Assembly (NCBI GenBank): GCA_030533445.1
Contig: CM060081.1
Span: 23,482,611-23,546,610, forward strand
DNA length: 64,000 nucleotides
Reading direction: 5' to 3'
From: Cyprinodon diabolis
Taxonomy: Eukaryota > Chordata > Actinopteri > Cyprinodontiformes > Cyprinodontidae
Shown: positions 16,591 through 38,379 of the stretch, one piece after another
Numbering within the stretch: position 1 is the stretch's first letter
Layout: every line of letters starts with the position of its first letter
Translations under genes and position numbers: made by a program
Notes under the pieces: generated by a model
Told to the model about the DNA's origin: nothing
The model's database searches: none
The model's input: the letters and a program-made list of their open reading frames with translations, nothing else

Positions 16591-17241
16591 TAATAAGCTT
16601 CAGGCCTCATTTAAATAAATATGCATTATAGCTAAAAATATGTTCCTAAACAAATCTCACACTTCTTTATGCAGATGCTCTGTCTGCATGGATGAAGTAT
16701 TTATCATGTCTTTTCAGAGCCTGAAAGCAGTTTGACCTACTTTCTTATACCGCCGATAGTTTTGAACACCAGGGGGCAGTTAATACACTTTGCATGATGT
16801 AGTGGTGTCCCAATTTTTAACAATATTAAAACAATTCATAATTAAGCCATCTGTTTAGAAAACAAATTAAGAAAAAAAAATTCATATTTTGTAAAATTGT
16901 TTATGTTGCTCCTTTTGAATTTTATTTAAATAAAATGTGGATTTATGAAAAATGTATACTTAGTCATATACACGTAGTATTTTCCAAGTTTAAAAGGATT
17001 GCAATTTATATATTTATGTAAAAAAGTCCTTCCTAGTGTTTAGAGGCTGTGTAAAAACAGATTTTTAGCACTCCCTATCTCCCTTCACCTGCACTATATT
17101 ATATTGAGCAATAGGTCAATTAATAAAAGCTTCACACTGATAACAGTGATACACACATATTCAAGTTATGTTGTTCTATATTTAATTCTTTGAAAGGTAT
17201 TAAAAATGCAAAAGACACAAGGAGCAAAATGAATTAGCTTT

Positions 17242-17247
17242 TTTATT
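17242..17247 (-). promoter_or_regulatory. ruvbl1 polyadenylation signal (AATAAA on minus strand)
   Basis: TTTATT on the + strand is AATAAA on the ruvbl1 strand, about 145 bp after the ruvbl1 stop codon. Confidence 0.65.
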
Positions 17248-17389
17248 TCAAAAACTTAAACAACAAATATTAAAACTATAAATCCATTAGAACAGAACTA
17301 CTACAGTGAAAGGCTTGAGATGCAAAAAAGCAAAGCAGAGAAAGAGAAGGTGACATCTGAGCATGGAGGGGAAGAAGCTGGACGGACTT

Positions 17390-25756
<8,367 letters not shown>

Positions 25757-26355
25757 ATGACCGAATCAGCTGACAGTCGGGCTAAAACGCTGAACTTTAA
25801 TATCGGGGTGCTCGGACATGTGGACAGTGGGAAGACCTCTCTGGCCAGAGCACTGAGCAGCACAGCCTCCACTGCCGCCTTCGATAAGAACCCACAGTCC
25901 CGTGAAAGAGGCATCACGCTGGACCTGGGCTTTTCCTCCTTCACGGTGGGCTGCCCTGACCACCTGCTGGACACCACGGGACAGCTGCCCTATGACAGCC
26001 TGCAGTTCACCCTGGTGGACTGTCCGGGACACGCCTCTCTTATTCGGACCATCATTGGAGGTGAAATCTGAAGTTTTAATACATGTTAAACTTGCTTTCA
26101 TTAGAAAAAACAGGGGTCACCATGTTTTCATTGATGATGCAGTACCCTACTTGATTGATTGATAGAGTTAATTGATCTCACAGTGGAGAAATGTCGGCTC
26201 AATAGTCATAAAGTGCCAAAAGGAGGAAGGAAAAAGTGAGATAGGATATATATGCAGCATGTACATATATATACATATATAAGATAAAGTCTTTTATTTA
26301 ACAGGGTTATTGCACAGGGTATTCAATGATATTTATATAAATAGGTATTTCTATC

Positions 26356-26415
<60 letters not shown>

Positions 26416-29400
26416 AGATAGTTATTGCACTGAGTATTAAATATATATAAAAAATTGCACAGGGTATTAAATAGTTATTGCACATTAGTTATTGCAGTTA
26501 TAGTGTCACTTAGTAAAGTCTGATGGCAGCAGGGATGAATGACCTGTGGTAGGGCTCCTTTTTACAAACAGGGTGTATAAGTGTTTCATTAAAGATGCAG
26601 GTCTGAACCGCTACAGTCTGCTGCAGAGGGTGAGAGATGTTGTCCATGATGTATGTAAACTTGGTCAACACCCTCCTCTTAGCCACTCCACTGAGTCCAG
26701 AGCAGGCTTGGACTGGGAACGATTTTAGGCCCTGGCATTTTTCCATCAACATATTTTTGCTAAATATTCTAACATAAATTCGCAAAATATAAGAGGAACA
26801 TCGTAGTTTGGTTTAAAGACAACATTTTATTTTTTATTATAATATAGTTTGTTGCAAGGATTTTACAGTTTGAAGAAATAGAAAATTACACAATATGCCA
26901 ACCCTCACAAGGATGTGCATGACAAGGAAGGGCTATATATACTGCATGCATCAAGTAGGTAGTTAATATTGTATTACTTCTTGAGCTCCTTTAGTTATTT
27001 ACTGTCACAGGTAGGCACTTTGGCCAGAGAGCAAGTGTTGGGCCAGTATGATTTAAGAAGGGCTGGTATCACAGATTACCACAAGTGCGTCATTGTTGAC
27101 AGCTAGTTTTTTCTGCCATCATTGTAACCAAAACTGGATTTAGTTATATTTGTCCACTTGAGGGCGCAATCTCTAAGCACATAAACCAAAATGACTGGCA
27201 CAGACTTGGGTTGTTGCATGAGCAGAGACTGTTTATTTGGCTCAAGTAGAAAGGTCATTATTGGTTTTGTGTTAATGTCTGTGTGAACTATGTGATTTCT
27301 ACCTCACGTCTCAACACACGCTGCTGTAAATTACAGTTGTGAGAGCCGTCCTGTATATCTGAGTTTAGTTGAGGATATTTATTTGCCTTTGTGTGTCCAA
27401 AGTTGGACACACAAAGGCAATAGAACACAACAAAGCAAAATAGAGAAAAAGAGAATTGGGAAACAAAGAAAACAAAATCTCAGGGAAATTCCGCTAAATG
27501 AGATCTAGTTTTAACCTTCAGAGTCTTTGCTCTTACTCTGCTTCCATGCACCCCTTTTCCTTCAGTCTCCTGTCCTGTTCCCTGGTCCTTTGTACATCCA
27601 CTTCTTTTGTCTTAATTGCTGTGGTCAGCTCCATGTTTATGATTTGAACTCCTTTCTAAGGATGTAGCCCTTTTCAAAGAGGAGGAAAGGGAAGCCCTGT
27701 GTCTTTCTGTATTCTTAACACGTTTCTTTCTAATTTTTCCAGGTGCTCAGATCATCGACCTAATGATGCTGGTAGTGGATGTGGTGAAAGGAGTTCAGAC
27801 CCAGACTGCAGAGTGTCTGCTCATAGGAGAGCTGACCTGCCCCCGCATGGTTGTTGTCCTGAACAAGGTCGATCTTTTGCCACCTAACAAGAGGCAAAGT
27901 GCAATTGAGAAAATGACCAAGAGGTTGCACAAAACACTGGAAAGCACCAGGTCTGCGTTGATTTATACAACTCTGTATCTGGGGTTATTTAGAGGGGAAC
28001 TTTATGTGGATAGCCTCACCGCCTCAACACCCCATCATGAAATAATTTTAGCACTACTGTTTTCCGACGGACAGGTTTAAGGAATGTCCAGTGATTGCTG
28101 TGGCAGCGAAGCCTGGAGGCCCTGAGGCCCCTGAAACAGAGGAGCCACAGGGAGTACCAGAGTTAATTGAGGTATAGTGGACTGCTAATGCTAAAGGTGG
28201 AGTGTGTGTTCCCATTAATTCAACAGGGAAATTGCTTGGATTTTGTTTTATATAATGCAGAAGGTGCCGTTGTTTGGTAAAGTTAGGGAAATGATCTCCC
28301 TAATCTTCTGTGTTTAAAAGAGATTAGCATCTTTCAATGTTTTCAAAGCCTAAAATGTATGTTTACTAAACTGTTCCTAAGAATTTCTCTCTGAAGGGAC
28401 AGATGATCTAATCAAAGCTTTAGGGTTTCCACTCAGCATTTTAAGCTCAAAATGAAGGGGGTCTGAAGTCAAGCATCTTAGTCTCTACAGAAAGAGACTG
28501 GTCCTTGAGGATTGAAGTCTAAGACCTCTTACCTTTTACATATTTCTTTTACAGCAGCATGAGACAACTCCAAGTTGGTCAGAGTTGATATAAGCCAGAA
28601 ATAATGGAAAGTTATGGTCAGTTGTTGTTGTCAGCTGGCTGGGTGCATGCTACCCTGTTGCTGTGTTTATAAGAATTAAATATTTGACTATTTTGATTAT
28701 AATTAGTCTAAACAGGTTAGGAGGTACAGCAGGATAGCAAAGTGAGCAGATACTCTTTACCAGCTGTATGTGATATACATACTATTTGTTATTTTACTAT
28801 ACATATAGAGACTAATGGGGGATAAAAAAGGTTTGATACGTTATGTTGTCCAACATCAGGTGGTAGATGTATTTGCCTATCCTAAGTAGTCACCTGGTTT
28901 TAACCAGGTTGATCGAATTTGGGTAGTTTGGGACCAATTTATAACATAATTGATAAACGAGTTGTGGTCGATCATCCCAGCTCAGATTAGGCTTGTTATC
29001 AGTTTCACGGTATACTAATTGAAGCTAATTAACACCTCTGCATTTTGTGTTTTTTATGTCTTGGAAAACTATAGTAGCATGAAAACTATTTAAACATTTG
29101 TTTTTTATGTTTGTTTCTTCCAGCTTTTGAAGAAACAGACATACCTCCCCAAGAGAGACCCTAAAGGTGACCTTCTTATGGCTGTGGATCACTGCTTCTC
29201 CATCCGCGGTCAGGGAACGGTCATGACCGGGACCATCTTACAGGGGTCACTGGCCATTAACGACACGGTGGAAATCCCAGTGCTAAAGGTTCGGTTTTTG
29301 ACAGTGGAAATGAATGTGTGGACTCTGCACTGATCCAAAAGTTCAAGAGTTTCTGCACAGTTGACTTGTGACAGTGACTAGTTAGTGTTAGGGAAAGTTG

Positions 29401-32400
29401 AGGGTAAGTGGTGGTGGGTTTACAACAAATCCAATGTTTAATCAAGACCACATGCAAAGTTTCAGCTTGCAGTTCTTATGTCAGCCTCTTGGTGGCAGCA
29501 GATAGCTTAAATGGCATTTTATTATCCTTCTGATTTTGTTCAATAGAATGGAAGAGTAGAATGGAACAATCATTGTTGTCCTTTAGTAGCGAAAATGTAG
29601 TGCCAGAAAAGTGTGCAAATACACAAAAAGGTGTAAAGAATAAATAAATAAACAATGATAATCATAACAGTTTATAATAAATATTGTGCAGGTAATAGTT
29701 ATTATAATTTTATTTTATTATTTAAATCAATTTCTTTTTCTTTATTCCTTTATTTGTCAGTGACACATTAATGAACATTTCTGTAAATATGTCAGTATTA
29801 GAAAGGAAGCTATTTTTTAACTGGTGTCCCTGGGCAAGGTGTATAACAATTATGAAAAAAAAATTGAAAACGTAAAAAATTGAAGCTACATACTTACAAG
29901 GCCATGTCATACAGTTTAAACTGAGAAATTAGCATAAATATCTACAGATATTTACAAATATCTAAAATAATGGCATGAGTAAAAACTTCTAAAACTTGTT
30001 CCAAAACAAATATTTTCAAAGAGAAAAATAAAACAATAAATAATATTAAGCTGATTACATTTTTTCTTCCCTACATTTAAATAAGTTGCCAAATAAACAG
30101 AAATCTTGCATTATCTTTATTGTGCTCCTGTGACTTTTTTGTTTTTTATTCATCAGTGGATGAAACAAAAAATCTTTTAGGTTTTATTGTTTCTTGAACT
30201 GAGTTTTGAAATCAAACAAAATCATAATGATAAACCTTTCATCAAACCAAGTCATTTGATGGATACATCTTTAATTTACAAGAACTCCTTCACTTGTTAA
30301 CAAAACAGAGGCATTTCAAAGTTGTTTATTGTCCTGTAGGGTTATGTAGCATCAGACTTTTTCATTTTTATCTTCCATTAACGTATTCAGTTTTTGAAAA
30401 ATAATATTTTGACACATTTAAAGAAAAGGAAACATCTTTAACATTTAGGTTTTGCTTGTTTAATTATATAACTTGACTTTGAAAGGCCTTTATTTTAAAC
30501 TACAACCATCGCATTATTTCAGTTTTTGTCTTTTAACAGTGTTACTTTACTACTGTTGTTTATTCTCTGCGTATTCATGTTTGTAAAAATAAGGCAAACA
30601 TGATCACAGATTAAATAACAGTAGATGAGTAACACAGAGTTTGATGGTAATAGTTTTAAAGGTTTGTGTTTTTGTGTGGGGAAAGTGTTTTTAGCCCGGG
30701 TATTTATTATGTTTCTCTGACAGGTGACCAAGAAAATAAAGTCTGTGCAGATGTTTCGGAAGCCGGTGTCGGGGGCCATGCAGGGTGACCGTGTAGGCAT
30801 ATGTGTTACACAGTTTGACCCTAAGCTGCTGGAGCGCGGTTTGGTGTGCACCCCGGGATCCTTGCGTACCCTCTTTGCAGCCATCATCTCTGTGAGGAAG
30901 ATTGGATACTTTAAGGGTTCTCTGGCCACCCGAGCCAAGTTCCACATCACAGTGGGTCATGAGACAGTCATGGCTAAAGTGACCTTCTTTGGCCTGCCGC
31001 CCGCTGAGCACAAACCTGCGCCCTCAGAGCCTTCCTCACTGGAAACACCTTTCACCTTCGAGAGGGAGTATTTCTACCAAGACGAGTATGTTGCCGGGCA
31101 AAGAGAAGAAGCTTCTGGGCCGGACCCAGAACAGTGGGCTTTATTGGAGTTTGAACGTCCTGTTACATGTCCCACGCTCTGTCTGGTGATCGGCTCCAAG
31201 CTGGACACAGATATCCATGCCAACGCGTGTCGTTTGGCCTTCCAAGGCCGCTTGCTGCATGGGTTCGAAGACAAAAGCTATGCTGAAACTGCTCTACCTC
31301 GACTGCGCATCTATAAGACCAAACACAAAGAGGGACAGGTGGAGCGGGTGAGTGGTTGTCCAACTACTAGCACTATTTTGCACCAAATGGCAAAAACAAA
31401 TTGAGGCAGCATTTGAGGCGGCTCAAATAATTGGTTTGACAAAAACATTTTGTATACAAAACACTAAAAATAGGGTGGAAAAAAATACAGTCCTTTAGAA
31501 AAGCTTTTCATAATACAACCCAAATCTCCAAAAAATTTTTATTTCAATTTTTTTATAACTTGAGAAACACAAAGTAGTACAGACTGATACATCAGCCACC
31601 CAATATATTAAGCCGATATTGCCTTTTTTTTTATTTTTTTTATATATATGTGCATTCGTTGGCCAGCAGCCATGCTTTAAGACCATGTTGAGTGCATGCA
31701 TCGCCACTCCCCTCCATTTGCTATAAATTCTTAGTATTTTGTTTGATTTGTTAATAAATACTTTTTTTTTGTTGATTAAATGAAGACCTGTGTAATATTT
31801 CTTATAATTCTTTAATTTTAACCTGTAAACAGAGGAAGAAAAAGCCACATGGGCTCCAAGAATCTGCCTAAAAATATCAGCAGCACATATCATATTGACA
31901 TCTGTCTCATATTGGTTAGACAGATGTCAAAATAATCAGTATCAGCATCGGTCAATCTCTACAAAGTAGTGTGTAGTATTTAAGTGGAAGGTACATAATT
32001 TAGTTTTTAAAAGTGTTTACCGGTAACAAAAAAAATCTTTAAACTGTGCAAAACATTTTATTTTGCTTCCTCAATCAAAAACCTGTGTTATGAGTTGTCT
32101 TAAATTAATTAATAATTGTAAATGTAAACACCAAATTAAATTGGAGCCTTCCTTTATATTAAAATGCCTTAATTTTCGCAATATCAGTGTGTTTAAGAAT
32201 GGCTTGGTTGGTTGGATTATGTGGATTTAACCTGTGGTAGGTTTTTATATTTCAAAGGACATGTGTGAACTCTCTGAATTAAAACAATACGCCTGGTTTG
32301 TTAAATGCATTAGAAAAATATGAAGGGAATTATTTTTGAAAAAATAAAAAGGCTATTGTACAGTCATGTTGAAAGTTCAGCTGTTATGTAAAAGCATCTC

Positions 32401-35400
32401 TGGTCTAATAGAGAGCATTAGTGAAGAGACCCAAACCTTTGGCCTACATCCTAAACACTCTACAGCATGGTGGTGGCAGCATTGTCCTGTGGTAAGGCTT
32501 GTTTTCAGCATAGATGGGGTCTATGGAAGATGGATGAAAATAGGCAATTAGGGAGGAAAAACTATTAGAGTTTGGGTGGAGGTTCAAATCTTTCTATGTT
32601 AGAATGACCTCCACCTTAATTTAATTAGGAAACTTTTACCATACTGAATTATGGTTGATTAGTGATCCAAGCTGGCTGTACTTGAGCTATTTTGCAAAAG
32701 AAGAATAGGTAAACATTCTAGGTCTTGTGCAAAGTGGCTTACTTTCATCATTCATATGTGCTTTTTTCCTCCTGCCACAGTTTTCCACTAGCTTGTCTCA
32801 CTGTCATTAAAATGGCAATACGATACATTGAGGTTTATTGTTGAACAATATGTGTTCAACAAAAAGGTTGAAAAGTTAAGGGGTGTTTGTTGCCTTGCCA
32901 TTCATTGGAAGTAAACACTGACTTTTCAAAATCTCACTATCCTCTGCAGGCTCTTCTTGTTTGCAAAGTAAAGTGCAACGCTCTGCTGTGCCTGTTTCTG
33001 AAACGTCTTCAGAGATACTTCTTAAGTGTATTTCATGCTATCCACTGTTTGATGCTGATGGCTTTGTGCTTAGGTCAGGACCACCAGGAATTTGTGATGG
33101 TGTTTTGAGATCCAGGCGATCTTTCCTCTGAACATTGTCTCCTTCCCTCACCGTCACCTAGCGCTCCTTCTTCTCGCCGTTGTTCTTCAGATGTTTCTCA
33201 TTGCTGGTAGCAGTGGAGCGTGCCTCCCAGACAGAGACCCCTATTGTACATTCACAAACAGACACGTACACAAACAATCATACATATGTGTCCGCATGAG
33301 CCTCGTTTTAGGCGTGGATGGTACGCATGCCTAAGCATGCGCTGCGACAGAGGCGTGCGTGGGTGGCCGACTGACGCCAGTCGCTCTGGTCCCGTCTAGC
33401 TGTCAGAGGCTGGCGCTGTTTGGTCACACCTGGTTGGCACAGGAATATCCACACGTTCCTCGTTTGTCTGAGCATCTTTCTCTGTCTCTCTGAATGTTGT
33501 TTTCATTCCAGCTTGTTTGCTCTCAGATTAGGCTCCTAAACATGAACGGCGTTCTTACTAGACATACTGCTGATGACTTTCATCACGCTGTGTGTTACAG
33601 TTCAGTTTCTCCTTGCGGGGCCTGGAGCAGAGTCATCAGGAGTTCAGGGGTCAAGTGTGTGAACTAGTTTCCTGCTTCAGCACCTCAGGCTGTTGACAGC
33701 CCTTGTAGACGCTGGAGTAGAATAGCATGTGCACGGGGTCATGCGCTGGTCATGTGACGTCGCATTCGTCGCTCACCGCGTCTCACAGAAATGACCCAGC
33801 TATGCCTCAAGACTGAAGAATTCCCTTTCTTAAAGAGTACATTACTGTCATTATTGAGATGTCAGGAATCAGATGGTCTCTTGGACATGTTTAGCAGCAG
33901 TAAGATGTTTTCTTTGTATCAGCAGATCAGTCATGCTTGAAAGTCAAATGTTCAGGAATGAATGGAGGTCAGGCAGAAGAGCGAGGAAGCATTGGTAGGG
34001 GAGAGACAGAGCGGTGCCCTGCAGTTATCAGATTAGCGGCGGGGTTAGATCCACTTAGGGACGGGTAATAAGAACAATTACAAATAAGATGCACTAAACT
34101 GTGTTAAAGAATGCCTGAGATGGCCCAAGGAGGTGGACCTAGATCAATGCGGCCTGACTGCTCTTCTTCAAGCCGAGAGGGAAACTAATAACTGTTGCTT
34201 GATTATGTGGCCTTTATAGACGTGTCAAGAAGAAGATGTTCTGTTTGCATTTTACAAAACGTACATAGAGAACAAAGCTGATTTATGCATTGGAATGGTC
34301 TAATCAAAGTACAGACAAAAATCCAATGGGAATATTTTTACAAGTAAAACTAGTTTGTGTTGATTTGGCACAATCTCCTGACTTTCATGGAGACTTCTGA
34401 GCTCATGGATTTGTTCCTTTTGTTTCAGGTGACGGACGATTACTCCCTGATCGGCCGAAGTCTGTTCAAAAAGGAGACAAACCTCCAGCTCTTTGTGGGG
34501 TTGAAGGTCACTCTGTCGACAGGTGAGAGCGGAGTTATCGAGGGCGGGTTTGGACAGAGCGGGAAGTTCAAGATCCGTGTTCAAGGTGAGGATTTATTGC
34601 TGCATCTGTTTGCAAAGTGTCAAAACTGATGTAAACCGGGCATTATGTATGCGTCATGGATGAATAACACTTGATTTGATATTACCTGAGCCTCCCTTCT
34701 TGCTAACATCCACATTCAGTCCACTCTCCATGGGTTTCCTCAAGCTGTGGGGCTCAGCAGACAGTATTCAGGATGTGGCGAGAGCGGCGGGCCTGACATC
34801 CAGAGCCACATTCCCAGCATTCCTCTGGGGATCGCCTGTGTTCCGGGGGAAGTCTGATCGGTGTTTATTTTACCTTCTGTTGCTCTGCACCAGGAGGGAA
34901 GAGAAAACAAAAACATTTAGGAAACAGAACCTGGCCGACATCCTCCTCACTCCTTTGTTCCTGCATACTCAAACGTCTCATATATACTGACGAGCAAATA
35001 CTCAGGCAGGAGCATAATGTAGACATTCAGCGGAGTCTCCATGAGGCTGTCAGTTTAGGTTAAGGTGTATCTGTGAAGGGCTGTGCCTCCTGCAGCAGCC
35101 TTTGCTTTCTGTTGAATCTATAATTTCTTGTTTTCCAGTAGAAGAAGCGGTTGAATTTAAGTGTCTGATTTAATATCACTCAGAAAGGCTCCCTGTTGCA
35201 GACATCTGCTCCTCATACCAACAAGTACTTCCAAACCTACTAGTAATAATTTAGTCTTTCTTATTATAGAGTAGATTGGATCATGTTGTTTAAAGGAAAG
35301 TGTAGACCAGGGCTCTGCAACCTTTGAGATCAAAAGAGCCATTTTGCTTTCAGTCCAGCCAAATAAAGAAGTGCCACATATTTTACATTACCTTTTAATA

Positions 35401-37926
35401 AAAAAACTTTTTAATTTTGTTGAGTGCCTACTGCATTTGTATTTTAGGTTTTGAAATGAGAAAAGCATAATGTAAAAAACAAAGAAAAAACAAAACAAAG
35501 AAAAGAACAGTTTCCAATGTCATCACAAGAAAAAATTCATTCTGCTATTGTTATTTTGTTTGGAAAAATCAACTCAGAAATTCACTGAAAACCTACTAAA
35601 GCTTCCAGAGGAACTTTAGCCTCCATCAGGAGCCATTATAGAGGGTCCAAAGAGCCACTTCTGGCTCTGATGCTGCAGGCTGAAGATCCCTGGTCTAGAC
35701 ACATGCGTTTTTAATTTATATTTATCTATATGGCATAATGGACATTATGTTGAATCAGCCATGCTGACTAATTTTTGAGCCAGAGTCCCAGGAAGGCTGA
35801 TTATGTGAAATTTATTAAATTAATGCAGAAGTCAGGAAAACAGTGGGCTGTACACTCTGCAGTGGCTCTATCTGCAACCTTGTTCAGACAAAAGCTGCAG
35901 CTGAAAACAGAGTCTCTGAATCTTTTATGGGAAGACTAAAAGGAGTACATGAAGACTGGGGCTCCAACCCACAGAGTTCCCATTTGTAGGCTGTCCAACC
36001 TTGTGTCCCTCTTTCCCCCAGATTTGATGGTGTATCGGTGTAGTCCATGCAGCCCACGCCATCCCATAATTAATTTCGGGTCAAGGCAGATTGATAAGGC
36101 AGAGGAAGGTGACAAATACTGTGATGAATTCACTTTCTTTTTTTTTTGTTTGAGAATATGTAGAGCTATATATCTGCTTGGTTTATTGAGGTTTTACTCA
36201 ACTGCAGTCAGAGTCCAGCTTTTTTTTAACATAGTTGCTGATCTGCTTACAGCCAGATTGCCTCCCAGCTGACTAGATGATCCAGGTTTGCATTTTTGAA
36301 TAGAATATGATTTCGAATCTCCTGTTCTTTTTTTCTTTTTCCAAAGGGTGGAATTAAACATTGATGTAATTCAATCGGATTATATTTAACACTTGAGTTT
36401 ATTTTAGTGTTTTATTGTTACTGAGCAAATGATTCAGCTGGGAGTAAAGTTAAGATTGATACTGGGAAAGTTTTAATAAACCTCAATGTCTTACTGGAGG
36501 GCAGGACATTAAAATTTAAAATCAATTAAGGCTGGAGCAATCAACTATTTTGACAATCGCTGAATCTGGTATTTCTTTGATTAACCTAAAATAGATACTC
36601 TTAGTAAATAATGAATTTTTTAATTACAATAATAAAGAAAAAAATCCGACTTATGCTATCATTCATTGTGGGTTGAATTAGATTGTTCAAGCAGAAGCAG
36701 TAAAAGAGACTTTGGTTATGTTTGGTATACCAAATTTTTTGTCACCTTTTTTTAAGTTGCTTTATGCTAAATTCAGGTTTATAAGACTTTGTCAATTGTT
36801 GCTTGATGGCAAAAGGGCTCCCCTGATTTCAGAGAGCCAAACCCAGAAATGTGTTTTTTTGTACTTTATCTAGATGTACTTGTAAGAAAACAGTATGACT
36901 TGTCACATTTGTAAGATTAGAATCTGCTTAATGTTCTGGTTAATGCAGAGTTTTACATATTATGAGTCTTGACCCCACTCAGATACCATATTTTCAACTT
37001 TTAATGCTTTGAACATCACATGACTCTCTTCATGGTAAGTTCGTGCTTTGATTAAATTGAACCTATTAATGTTTTATTTACACATTTTATCCCGATTTGA
37101 ATATGTCATTTTGTGGGTTTGGGAGGATTTACTGCCTGTGTGCAGCTCATAGCCCAGAGTTAACGATGATACAGAATTCAAAAGTCATTTAGCATTTAAC
37201 AGAATTCGCTGTCTGAATAAATAAATACATTTAGTCCTTCAAAAGGTGACTGAGCAGCCAGTCAGTTTACCTCTAATGATTTGTCACTAGAGGTGCGTGA
37301 GCGTGTTTTCCAGTACAAAGCCGACATATTCATCTGATCGTAGATAACAGGCGGAGCATTCTGGCTGCGCTGCAACCATAACAGCCCTCACCTTGGCATG
37401 ACGATAACAAGAAGAATGCTGGCGCCGTCATACACGGGGTCAGACGGCCCGCATGAATAGCAGTGAACCCAGAACATTTTTTAACTGCTGTGTGCTGGAG
37501 GGGAAAGCACACACAGCCAAAAAACATGCATGAAAACAAACCTCAGATTTAAGGTGGAATTTGTTTTTCCACGTAAGAGCGAACTGCTTTTAAGCTCACC
37601 CTGAAACACCTGCTGCTATGAAAAATAGATCCATGTCCTATATTACATGTATGTGATGATTAAAACAAGCAAGGAGAAAGTAAAACATGAGTTACTTGTT
37701 ATATGCTTGTCTTCTCTTGACCTGCCTGCTGCTGTTTTCCTCAGAGGGTCTTCGCCCAGAGACCAAGCAGCTGTTGTCTTCTACCTCCAAGAAGAAGGGG
37801 AAGGGTTGCAGCAAGAGTGGGCAGGCAAGCGAAGAGGAGCCCAAATCAGATTCCCAGCCTGTTAGCATTCACCTGCATTTCAAGAGATATGTGTTTGATC
37901 CCCATAAAAAGATGATTCAGTCTTGA
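25757..37926 (+). CDS. eefsec: Selenocysteine-specific elongation factor (eEFSec)
   Basis: Seven coding exons: 25757-26060, 27743-27950, 28075-28171, 29124-29288, 30724-31347, 34429-34585 and 37745-37926, in phase, 578 aa (human 596). It is a translational GTPase that delivers Sec-tRNA to ribosomes at UGA codons with SBP2 and the SECIS element. GTPase motifs are GHVDSGKT (G1), SRERGIT (G2 region), DCPGH (G3), NKVD (G4) and the AAK region (G5). The middle exons give the EF-Tu-like domains (QGTVMTGTI, ITVGHETVM). The last two exons give the C-terminal domain 4, ending FKRYVFDPHKKMIQS. The ATG at 25757 is the first in frame and precedes the conserved NFNIGVLGH. The region after the ITVGHETVM segment is shorter than I recall for mammals. 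Introns are large and hold MITEs and candidate regulatory blocks. Confidence 0.97.
26357..26414. repeat. (TATC)n microsatellite in eefsec intron 1
   Basis: About 14 tandem tetranucleotide units, nearly perfect. Confidence 0.97.
26500..26790 (-). mobile_element. Fragment resembling the 3' end of a non-LTR retrotransposon
   Basis: On the minus strand a frame gives LTKFTYIMDNISHPLQQ and later YHRSFIPAAIRLY. The SFIP.AIR.L pattern is what I recognise from the C-termini of fish LINE reverse-transcriptase proteins. The flanking TTATTGCAC phrases and the microsatellite at 26357 would then lie in its 3' UTR. It is truncated and broken. Confidence 0.45.
27383..27420. repeat. Near-perfect palindrome, 18-bp arms
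   Basis: TTGCCTTTGTGTGTCCAA (27383-27400) is followed after only two bases by its exact complement TTGGACACACAAAGGCAA (27403-27420). It lies in eefsec intron 1. Confidence 0.95.
31348..34428 (+). other. eefsec intron 5 with Tc1 relic and complex right half
   Basis: The left half is AT-rich and includes a Tc1-like relic near 32340-32660. From about 33110 to 34230 the sequence becomes GC-richer and complex, without coding signal. It is a candidate regulatory region. Confidence 0.5.
32340..32660 (+). mobile_element. Decayed Tc1-like transposase fragment
   Basis: ACAGCATGGTGGTGGCAGCA (32462-32481) then TTGTCCTGTGG corresponds to the GGGSIMLWG transposase segment. Sequence before and after fits a heavily mutated transposon. 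No terminal repeats were identified. Confidence 0.4.
34586..37744 (+). other. eefsec intron 6
   Basis: Intron of 3.2 kb containing a hAT-type MITE (35308-35692) and complex segments at 34690-35080 and 37270-37560; the latter has an AGATAA GATA site at 37342-37347. Confidence 0.5.
35308..35692. mobile_element. hAT-type MITE
   Basis: The left terminus CAGGGCTCTGCAACCT and the right terminus AGGCTGAAGATCCCTG are imperfect inverses. The flanking octamers GTGTAGAC (35300-35307) and GTCTAGAC (35693-35700) match 7 of 8, as expected for the 8-bp target duplication of hAT elements. It has internal AAAGAGCCA phrases and no ORF. A diverged relative is at about 43405-43740. Confidence 0.7.
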
Positions 37927-38373
37927 CTCCCTGCATAATTGTAAGAGGGGGGGGAAAGAGTCGCTTTAGAGGTCTTAAAGTTGAAGTGAATAACAGCCCC
38001 TGGAGTCAGGGCGGTGTTAATTTGATTGGTCTTTTTTTTCTTGAGGATGGAGACAGTCTGCAGACATGAGATGGTTGTGGAATATTTAATGCATGTGAAA
38101 CAGTGATTGTTTTATCTAAGGAGCTCGACCTAATCCTCTTTGCCCCACTAGAGGGAAAAGCTACTCTTCTCCTTTCAGTACATGTTTCATGTAATGATCT
38201 GAAACTGCCAATGTTTGCTGATTTTTTTTCTTTTCTTCTGCATTAAAAAAAAACACAATTGTTTTCCCATATTTTGCAGTACTTTATCCTAATTGATAAA
38301 AATGTCACTAGCGCAAAAAGCAGATTGCTAATTTTTCTTATGTTCTTATTCTTGTCTCCAATCAAATAAGAAA

Positions 38374-38379
38374 AATAAA
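38374..38379 (+). promoter_or_regulatory. Possible eefsec polyadenylation signal
   Basis: AATAAA in an A-rich context about 450 bp after the eefsec stop codon. Other AT-rich hexamers nearby make the choice uncertain. Confidence 0.4.

Larger units (their letters stand above)
15637..17241. other. Convergent mustn1-ruvbl1 intergenic interval
   Basis: AT-rich spacer between two convergent genes. It contains a MITE-like unit with an internal A/TA microsatellite (16178-16590). No coding signal was seen. Confidence 0.6.

Noticed and set aside
30519..31363. Antisense frames over eefsec exon 5
   Set aside because: Shadow of a GC-rich, strongly conserved exon on the + strand; no family match.
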